Shown here: positions 1 to 3,953 of the stretch, one piece after another
Numbering within the stretch: the first letter of the stretch is position 1
Layout: every line of letters begins with the position of its first letter
Source: Parvibaculum sp.
GTDB taxonomy: Bacteria; Pseudomonadota; Alphaproteobacteria; Parvibaculales; Parvibaculaceae
Assembly (NCBI GenBank): GCA_014359855.1
Contig: JACIYQ010000166.1
Coordinates: 1 to 5,096 of the forward strand
Direction: 5' to 3'
Length of the DNA stretch: 5,096 nt
The notes under the pieces: generated by a model
The model's input: only the letters and a program-made list of their open reading frames with translations
Databases searched by the model: none
What the model was told of the DNA's origin: nothing
Translations under genes and position numbers: made by a program

Positions 1-154
1 TTGGGTTTTGAAACCGGCCCGGCTTTTTTGAAACCGGACCCGGTCAGAACAACCGAGTGGCCCGGAAAACTCAATTTCGCAGTTCCGAGTCCAGGATGCC
101 GGCGAACGAACGTTTCTCTCGCAAAGTCAAAGTCTTGGACCGCCCCGGAAAAAT

Positions 155-173
155 TTAAACCGGACAGCAGTGG
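155..173 (+). repeat. 19-bp direct repeat, copy 1
   Basis: The sequence ttaaaccggacagcagtgg occurs here and again, identically and in the same orientation, at 315-333, a period of 160 bp. Both copies follow an A-rich stretch and both run straight into a palindromic repeat. They could be duplicated ends of a decayed insertion sequence or a conserved edge of a dispersed repeat family. The sequence alone does not decide. Confidence 0.75.
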
Positions 174-262
174 CTTTATGCGGGCCATCCACGTCTTTGC
201 GGCATGGAATAGAAGAAAGGAAAGACCCCGGCTTTCGCCGGGGCAGGCGTGGATGACCCGCC
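173..262. repeat. Palindromic dispersed intergenic repeat, copy A
   Basis: The outer arms gcgggccatccacg (180-193) and cgtggatgacccgc (248-261) are inverted complements with one mismatch. A second perfect hairpin at 226-243 sits inside. The first 26 bases (173-198) are identical to the reverse complement of 3706-3731, in the second copy of this family upstream of gltX. Palindromic intergenic elements of this type, built around 'ggccatccacgtctttg', are common in alphaproteobacterial genomes as far as I recall. They are non-coding, and short ORFs called across them are spurious. Confidence 0.8.
226..243 (-). terminator. Possible intrinsic terminator of cimA (inside repeat A)
   Basis: Read on the minus strand this is CCCCGGC-GAAA-GCCGGGG, a perfect 7-bp GC stem closed by a GNRA tetraloop, followed by the pyrimidine-rich, T-rich tail TCTTTCCTTTCTTCT. 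It lies about 130 nt past the cimA stop codon, in the right orientation to end that transcript. The tail is not a clean U-run and the hairpin belongs to a dispersed repeat, so termination here would be a co-opted role. Confidence 0.45.
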
Positions 263-314
263 AAAAAAGTTTGAAGGAGGGCCGGGTCATGACGGTTAAA
301 TTTGGATTCGAAAA

Positions 315-333
315 TTAAACCGGACAGCAGTGG
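315..333 (+). repeat. 19-bp direct repeat, copy 2
   Basis: Identical to 155-173. It is preceded by AT-rich sequence (295-315) and followed by a small palindrome at 331-352, which suggests a recurrent boundary sequence and not chance. Confidence 0.75.
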
Positions 334-352
334 GTCAAGCCCGGGGGTGACG
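331..352. repeat. Small palindromic element next to the cimA stop
   Basis: The sequence gtcaagcccgggggtgac has complementary ends (gtca/tgac) around a ccc/ggg core. It lies about 20 bp beyond the cimA stop codon. It resembles the edge of the same broad class of alphaproteobacterial intergenic palindromes. No U-tract follows on the minus strand, so I do not call it a terminator. Confidence 0.4.
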
Positions 353-372
353 TACTTTCTTTGAGGTATCCC

Positions 373-2031
373 TCAGACGCCCGCGCTTTCCTTGCGGTTA
401 TGCGTTTGCGGGGCCGGGGCGCCGTCGCGGAGGAGTTTCCAGGTGATCGAATCCGTCAGCGCCTGGAAGGAAGCGTCCACGATGTTGGGCGAGACGCCGA
501 CCGTGAACCAGCGATTGCCCTTCCCGTCCATGCTTTCGATCATGACGCGGGTGACGGCCTCGGTGCCGCTTGTGAGGATACGCACCTTGAAGTCCGCGAG
601 GCGGAGATCCTCGATATAGGGCGAGTATTTGCCGAGGTCCTTTCGCAGCGCCTGATCGAGCGCGTTGACCGGACCGTTGCCCTCGCCGACCGAGATCAGC
701 TTCTCGCCATCGACGGCCACCTTCACGGTCGCCTCGGACACGGTGACGAGATCGCCCAGCGCGTTGTAGCGGCGCTCGACGAGCACGCGGAAGGACTCGA
801 CGCCGAAGAATTCCGGCACCTCACCGAGGATGCGGCGCGCGAGCAGCTCGAAGGAGGCTTCCGCACCGTCATAGGAGTAACCAAGGAACTCGCGCTCCTT
901 CACCTCGTCGAGAAGGCGGCCGATGCGGCGGTCCTTCGGATCGAACGCGATGCCCGCTTCCTCGAGGCGCGCGAGGATGTTGGACCTGCCCGCCTGATCG
1001 GAGACGGCCACCTTGCGCTTGTTGCCGACGCTTTCGGGCGGCACATGCTCATAGGTCTTCGGGTCCTTCAGGATCGCCGAAACATGGATGCCCGCCTTGG
1101 AGGCGAAGGCGCTTTCGCCCACATAGGGCGCGTAGCGGTCCGGCGCGCGGTTGAGGATTTCATCGAGCGTGCGCGAAACATGGACGAGGCTTTTCAGGCG
1201 CTCGGGGGTGACGCCGATTTCGAAACGATCCGCATAAAGAGGTTTCAGCAGCAGCGTCGGGATGAGCGAGACCATGTTGGCGTTGCCGCAACGCTCGCCC
1301 AGACCGTTCAATGTGCCCTGTACCTGGCGCACGCCCGCGCGGATGGCGGCGAGCGAATTCGCGACGGCGTTTTCCGTGTCGTTGTGGGCGTGGATGCCGA
1401 GCTTTTCGCCGGGCACGCCGGACGCGATGATCTCGCCGACGATGCGTTCCACCTCGTCCGGCAGGGTGCCGCCATTGGTGTCGCAGAGGACGGCCCAGCG
1501 CGCGCCGCTATCGAGCGCGGTCTTCACGCAGGCGAGCGCGAATTCCGGATTTGCCTTGTAGCCGTCGAAGAAATGTTCGCAGTCGATCAGCGGTTCGCGG
1601 CCGCGCGCGGCCACGGCCTTCACGCTGCCGGCGATGCTTTCGAGGTTTTCCTCGTTGGCGATGCCGAGCGCGACGGCGACATGAAAGTCCCAGCTCTTGG
1701 CGACGAGGCAAACGGCATCCGTATCCGCGTCGAGCACGGCGGCGAGGCCCGGATCGTTGGAGGCGGAGCGCCCTGCCCGTTTCGTCATGCCGAAGGCGGT
1801 GAACTTCGCATGACCGAGCTTCGGCTTGTCGCCGAAGAAGGCCGTGTCGGTGGGGTTCGCACCGGGATAACCGCCCTCGATGTAGTCGAGGCCGAGTTCA
1901 TCGAGCAGACCCGCAATGAGGCGCTTGTCCTCCACGCTGAAATCGACGCCCGTCGTCTGCGCGCCGTCGCGCAGCGTGGTGTCGAAAAGGTAGAGGCGCT
2001 GTTTCTTTTCAGCTTTTGGGGACTTGCTCAT
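373..2031 (-). CDS. cimA: (R)-citramalate synthase
   Basis: A 552-residue enzyme predicted to condense pyruvate with acetyl-CoA to (R)-citramalate, the first step of threonine-independent isoleucine synthesis; LeuCD and LeuB would then give 2-oxobutanoate. The N-terminal HMGL-like TIM barrel shows DTTLRDGAQ (residues 17-25), the metal-binding HAHND (214-218), NGLGERCGNANM (242-253) and the linker YVGESAFASKAGIHVSAI (303-320). A LeuA-type dimerisation/regulatory domain fills about 405-535. The segment IEGGYPGANPTDT near residue 51 separates CimA from 2-isopropylmalate synthase and homocitrate synthase. I chose the ATG at 2031 because homology begins just after it and GAAGG lies 10 nt upstream (2042-2046). 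An upstream in-frame ATG at 2106 would translate a GC-rich palindrome and is rejected. The gene follows gltX after 244 nt holding a candidate leader peptide. Its regulatory domain suggests feedback by isoleucine, as known in the family. Confidence 0.95.
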   Translation of the reverse strand: MSKSPKAEKKQRLYLFDTTLRDGAQTTGVDFSVEDKRLIAGLLDELGLDYIEGGYPGANPTDTAFFGDKPKLGHAKFTAFGMTKRAGRSASNDPGLAAVLDADTDAVCLVAKSWDFHVAVALGIANEENLESIAGSVKAVAARGREPLIDCEHFFDGYKANPEFALACVKTALDSGARWAVLCDTNGGTLPDEVERIVGEIIASGVPGEKLGIHAHNDTENAVANSLAAIRAGVRQVQGTLNGLGERCGNANMVSLIPTLLLKPLYADRFEIGVTPERLKSLVHVSRTLDEILNRAPDRYAPYVGESAFASKAGIHVSAILKDPKTYEHVPPESVGNKRKVAVSDQAGRSNILARLEEAGIAFDPKDRRIGRLLDEVKEREFLGYSYDGAEASFELLARRILGEVPEFFGVESFRVLVERRYNALGDLVTVSEATVKVAVDGEKLISVGEGNGPVNALDQALRKDLGKYSPYIEDLRLADFKVRILTSGTEAVTRVMIESMDGKGNRWFTVGVSPNIVDASFQALTDSITWKLLRDGAPAPQTHNRKESAGV

Positions 2032-2041
2032 GGTTTCGTTG

Positions 2042-2046
2042 CCTTC
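2042..2046 (-). promoter_or_regulatory. Ribosome-binding site of cimA
   Basis: GAAGG on the minus strand, 10 nt before the ATG at 2031, is the best Shine-Dalgarno match near the start and supports the choice of that ATG over the one at 2106. Confidence 0.55.
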
Positions 2047-2054
2047 GATTCTCC

Positions 2055-2086
2055 CCTTCCCCCGCCCCCAGGGGCGGGTGGGAAGG
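2055..2086. repeat. GC-rich imperfect palindrome just upstream of the cimA RBS
   Basis: Outer arms ccttccc (2055-2061) and gggaagg (2080-2086) and inner arms ccgcccc (2062-2068) and ggggcgg (2071-2077) are perfect complements, with a 2-base bulge (2078-2079) and a 2-base turn. The minus-strand transcript would form a very stable hairpin ending about 8 nt before the cimA Shine-Dalgarno. No T-run follows, so it is not a typical terminator. It resembles the C-rich/G-rich palindrome at 3902-3927, so it may belong to a repeat family. An effect on cimA translation is possible but untested. Confidence 0.6.
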
Positions 2087-2116
2087 ACACGCATGAATGC
2101 GGCCAAACATCCGCGA

Positions 2117-2233
2117 CTCCCGCCGCCGACCGGTCCGTTTCACAATGTATTGCAAGCGTGCTTGTACGGCGGCGGCGGATAAAAATCAGCCGCTAATAAT
2201 CAGACCCTGAACGATCGGGAGAGCCGGGTTCAT
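2117..2233 (-). promoter_or_regulatory. Candidate attenuator-like leader region of cimA
   Basis: Several segments of the cimA leader RNA can pair in competing ways. CCGCCGCCG (2178-2170), just after the small leader ORF, pairs perfectly over 9 bp with CGGCGGCGG (2128-2120). The 3' end of the leader ORF (GCGGC, next to the stop codon) can instead pair with GCCGC in that same first segment. CTCCCG inside the leader ORF (2221-2216) can pair with CGGGAG (2122-2117), overlapping the second segment. A ribosome stalled at the Ile codons would cover GCGGC and shift the balance. There is no clear U-tailed terminator, so a ribosome-mediated switch is an inference. Confidence 0.3.
2186..2233 (-). CDS. 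Putative branched-chain amino acid leader peptide
   Basis: A 15-codon ORF, MNPALPIVQGLIISG, starts at ATG 2233, with GAGGA 7 nt upstream (2241-2245), an excellent spacing. It ends at TGA 2186, 154 nt before the cimA start and begins 42 nt after the gltX stop. Six of 15 residues are Ile, Leu or Val, including consecutive ATT ATT codons close to the stop; the neighbouring genes appear mostly to use ATC. The downstream gene makes an isoleucine precursor, and leader peptides rich in the pathway's end product are the hallmark of transcription attenuation. The peptide itself would have no function; ribosome stalling on it would be the signal. Against it: it is short enough to arise by chance, and no clear terminator hairpin is seen. 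Confidence 0.45.
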   Translation of the reverse strand: MNPALPIVQGLIISG

Positions 2234-2275
2234 GCCGGTATCCTCGCTGGCCGCCGTTGAAATAATCCAACGAAA

Positions 2276-3631
2276 TCAATCCGTCAGACCCTTGAGACGG
2301 GCTTGCGCCCGGTCCCGTCCGATGAGAGGTAGCAGGTTTTTGAGTTCCGGTCCATGCGTGAGGCCGGTGAGCGCGAGGCGGAGCGGCATGAAGAGCGCCT
2401 TGCCCTTGCGGCCGGTGGCGGATTTCACGGCATCGGTCCAGATGCCCCAGGTGGCCTCGTTCCACGGCTCCGGCGGGAGGAGGACGGCGGCGGCGGCGGC
2501 GAAATCCGGCTCCTCGATCACCGGCGCGACCGGCCCCGTGACGACGCGCGCCCAGTCCGCCGCATCGGCGAAGAGGACGATGTTCGGCTTCACGGCATCC
2601 CAGAAGTCCGCTCCGAGATCGCAGCCGAGCGCGGCGAGGCGCGGCTGCATGGCGGCGTAAGGCATGAGGTGCAGGCTGGCGGCATTGACGCGGGCGAGGT
2701 CCGCCGGGTCGAAGCGGATGTCGGCGCGACCGAGACGCGAGAGGTCGAAGCCCGAGGCGAGTTCGTCGAGCGAGAGGCAGGGCTCGACCGGGTCCGGCGT
2801 GCCGAGGCGGGCGAGAAGCGCGTTGACGGCCATCGGCTCGTAGCCCGCCTCGCGGAGCGCGCGCAGCGAGAAGCGCCCGGCATCGTCGCGCTTGGAGAGC
2901 GGCTTTCCTTCCGGTCCGTTCAAGAGCGAGTAATGGGCGAAGGCGGGGGGCTCGGCGCCCAATGCGCGGATGATCTGGATCTGGACGCCGGTGTTGGTGA
3001 TGTGGTCGCTGCCGCGAATGACATGCGTTATCGCAAAGTCGATGTCGTCGACGATGCTCGGCAGCGTGTAGAGGAAGCGGCCATCCTCGCGGATGAGCAC
3101 GGGGTCCGACAGCGAGGCGCCATCGACCTCGACATGGCCCTGGATGATATCCTTGAACGCGGTGTGACGGTGATCGAGTTTAAACCGCCAATGTGGGCGG
3201 CGTCCTTGGGCTTCGAGAGCGGCTCGCTCTTCAAGGGTGAGGTCCAATGCGGCGCGGTCATAGACGGGGGGGAGACCGCGGGCGAGCTGGCGCTTGCGGC
3301 GGCGGTCGAGTTCGGCGGCGCTTTCATAGGCCGGGTAGAGGCGGCCCGCCGCTTTCAGCTTTTCCGCTGCCATTTCGTAATGGATCAGACGATCTGACTG
3401 GCGAGCGAAGATATCGTAGGTAAGACCAAGCCAAGTTAGATCCTGCCTGATACCCACGGAAAATTCCGGCGTCGAGCGCTCGTCGTCGGTGTCGTCCATG
3501 CGGAGCATGAACCTGCCGCCATTCTTCCGTGCAAAGAGGAAGTTGAAAAGCGCGGCGCGGGCATTGCCGACATGGAGGCGGCCCGTGGGTGACGGGGCGA
3601 AGCGGACGGTGACGTTCGAGGGGGCGGTCAT
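2276..3631 (-). CDS. gltX: Glutamyl-tRNA synthetase (class I)
   Basis: A 451-residue cytoplasmic class I aminoacyl-tRNA synthetase that charges tRNA-Glu and, in bacteria lacking GlnRS, often tRNA-Gln for GatCAB amidation. The Rossmann catalytic domain opens with RFAPSPTGRLHVGN (residues 10-23), where HVGN is the HIGH signature. KPLSKRDD (243-250) is the KMSKS loop. The C-terminal helical anticodon-binding half ends with a GRKGKALFMPLRLALTG block (about 407-423) and LLPLIGRDR (about 433-441), typical of GluRS. The usual catalytic-pocket motif R-I-E-D-T-D reads RMDDTD (about 44-49), a conservative Glu-to-Asp change. No Cys cluster for the zinc site of some GluRS is present. The ATG at 3631 is the only Met before the HIGH region; a TTG five codons upstream is less likely. 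No strong Shine-Dalgarno is seen, and a palindromic repeat ends 22 nt upstream. Alphaproteobacteria can carry two gltX paralogues, and I cannot tell which one this is. Confidence 0.95.
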   Translation of the reverse strand: MTAPSNVTVRFAPSPTGRLHVGNARAALFNFLFARKNGGRFMLRMDDTDDERSTPEFSVGIRQDLTWLGLTYDIFARQSDRLIHYEMAAEKLKAAGRLYPAYESAAELDRRRKRQLARGLPPVYDRAALDLTLEERAALEAQGRRPHWRFKLDHRHTAFKDIIQGHVEVDGASLSDPVLIREDGRFLYTLPSIVDDIDFAITHVIRGSDHITNTGVQIQIIRALGAEPPAFAHYSLLNGPEGKPLSKRDDAGRFSLRALREAGYEPMAVNALLARLGTPDPVEPCLSLDELASGFDLSRLGRADIRFDPADLARVNAASLHLMPYAAMQPRLAALGCDLGADFWDAVKPNIVLFADAADWARVVTGPVAPVIEEPDFAAAAAVLLPPEPWNEATWGIWTDAVKSATGRKGKALFMPLRLALTGLTHGPELKNLLPLIGRDRAQARLKGLTD

Positions 3632-3653
3632 GATGCGAGCGCCCAAAATGGAT

Positions 3654-3742
3654 CGTCATGGCCCGGCTTGTCCTGGCCGTCCACGTCTTTGCGGACATCC
3701 AAAAGAAAGACGTGGATGGCCCGCATAAAGCGGGCCATGACG
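3654..3742. repeat. Palindromic dispersed intergenic repeat, copy B
   Basis: A double inverted repeat: outer arms cgtcatggcccg (3654-3665) and cgggccatgacg (3731-3742) are perfect 12-bp complements. Inner arms at 3675-3690 and 3706-3721 pair over 16 bp with one change, which is a G-U wobble in RNA. As RNA it would fold into one long hairpin with internal bulges. It belongs to the same family as copy A: 3706-3731 is the exact reverse complement of 173-198. It ends 22 nt upstream of the gltX start codon and so lies in the gltX 5' untranslated region or promoter. Preserved pairing suggests selection for structure or recent arrival. Confidence 0.85.
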
Positions 3743-3762
3743 GTTTTTGGGACGGTTTTTGG
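3739..3762 (+). repeat. 12-bp tandem duplication
   Basis: Two perfect adjacent copies of gacggtttttgg (3739-3750 and 3751-3762). The first overlaps the right end of palindromic repeat B. This could be a target-site-like duplication or a replication-slippage product. On the plus strand the T-runs follow a strong palindrome and could terminate antisense transcription toward nadE. Confidence 0.7.
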
Positions 3763-3803
3763 GGGCGTGCTGTGAATGACGGCTGGTTCTACGCCCCCGC
3801 CCC

Positions 3804-3902
3804 AAACCGCTTGCAGCGGTTTGACTGGCCCTTCGCTTGCACTCCGGGCGTTCGGTGCTTGAAAAGGTCCACTGGACCTTTTCATTTGCTGACGCAAACC
3901 GC
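3804..3902. repeat. Branched-stem (cloverleaf-like) intergenic element
   Basis: gcggtttg (3816-3823) and caaaccgc (3895-3902) form a perfect 8-bp closing stem around a small hairpin (gcac 3839-3842 with gtgc 3855-3858) and a strong 10-bp hairpin (3861-3883), giving a three-way-junction shape. An alternative hairpin, aaaccgct/agcggttt (3804-3811 with 3815-3822), competes with the closing stem. It lacks the T-loop, anticodon arm and acceptor features of a tRNA. It looks like a mobile structural repeat of the kind often mistaken for small ORFs in alphaproteobacterial genomes; I do not know its name. Confidence 0.55.
3861..3883 (-). terminator. Possible bidirectional terminator after nadE
   Basis: gaaaaggtcc (3861-3870) and ggaccttttc (3874-3883) form a perfect 10-bp stem with a 3-nt loop, flanked within the stem by an A4 and a T4 tract. 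This is the usual shape of a bidirectional intrinsic terminator. It lies about 70 nt past the nadE stop. The U-tract is only four bases and part of a repeat, so its efficiency is uncertain. Confidence 0.4.
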
Positions 3903-3927
3903 CCCTCACCCCCGAGGGGAGGGTGAG
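3902..3927. repeat. GC-rich palindrome downstream of nadE
   Basis: ctcaccc (3905-3911) pairs with gggtgag (3921-3927), and alternatively cccctc (3902-3907) pairs with gagggg (3914-3919). It lies 26 nt beyond the nadE stop. It shares its C-run/G-run layout and the trailing 'gaag' with the palindrome upstream of cimA at 2055-2086. No T-run follows on the minus strand. Confidence 0.55.
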
Positions 3928-3953
3928 AAGCAGAGTGTCATGCGCGATGCCGC

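Larger units (their letters stand above)
1..372. other. Gene-free repeat-rich region downstream of cimA
   Basis: No convincing coding region lies in these 372 bases. A plus-strand frame is open from the left edge to 318, but it reads straight through palindromic repeats and its product resembles no family I recognise. The stretch holds two tandem copies of 'ttttgaaaccgg' (6-17 and 26-37), two direct copies of a 19-bp sequence (155-173 and 315-333), a palindromic dispersed repeat (173-262) and a small palindrome at 331-352. Bases 44-150 show no structure I can interpret. The mosaic of short repeats suggests old insertions or remnants of a mobile element, but no transposase motif is visible. 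Confidence 0.6.
3632..3953. other. Repeat-filled nadE-gltX intergenic region
   Basis: These 322 bases hold no credible gene. They are made up almost wholly of palindromic repeat copy B (3654-3742), a 12-bp tandem duplication (3739-3762), a branched-stem element (3804-3902) and a GC-rich palindrome (3902-3927). Only about 40 bp (3763-3803) plus the short flanks are unassigned. Any gltX promoter must lie within or beside these repeats or in nadE; I could not point to convincing -35/-10 boxes. Confidence 0.7.

Noticed and set aside
1..318. Plus-strand 105-codon open frame at the left edge
   Set aside because: It reads through the 155-173 direct repeat and palindromic repeat A. Translations of such repeats are common false genes, and no start site or family match supports it.
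2032..2106. Upstream in-frame ATG that would extend CimA by 25 residues
   Set aside because: The extension translates a GC-rich palindrome, lacks homology-like content, and the ATG at 2031 has a plausible Shine-Dalgarno and the usual family start.
361..2196. 611-codon plus-strand open frame antisense to cimA
   Set aside because: The minus strand carries clear CimA motifs across the same interval. A long open antisense frame is expected from strong GC third-position bias, and its low-complexity product rich in Arg, Ala, Glu and His matches no family I know.
2032..2275. T-box riboswitch or known metabolite riboswitch before cimA
   Set aside because: I saw no T-box consensus or other familiar riboswitch core; a leader-peptide arrangement explains the region better.
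2354..3397. 347-codon plus-strand open frame antisense to gltX
   Set aside because: It lies wholly inside gltX, whose HIGH and KMSKS motifs are plain. The antisense product is Arg/Glu/Gly-rich and has no recognisable domain.
3632..3646. TTG start five codons upstream of the chosen gltX start
   Set aside because: An ATG lies directly before the conserved N-terminus, and the TTG has no better ribosome-binding site.
3804..3902. Possible tRNA gene
   Set aside because: The branched fold lacks a 7-bp acceptor with proper spacing, T-loop consensus and an anticodon arm.
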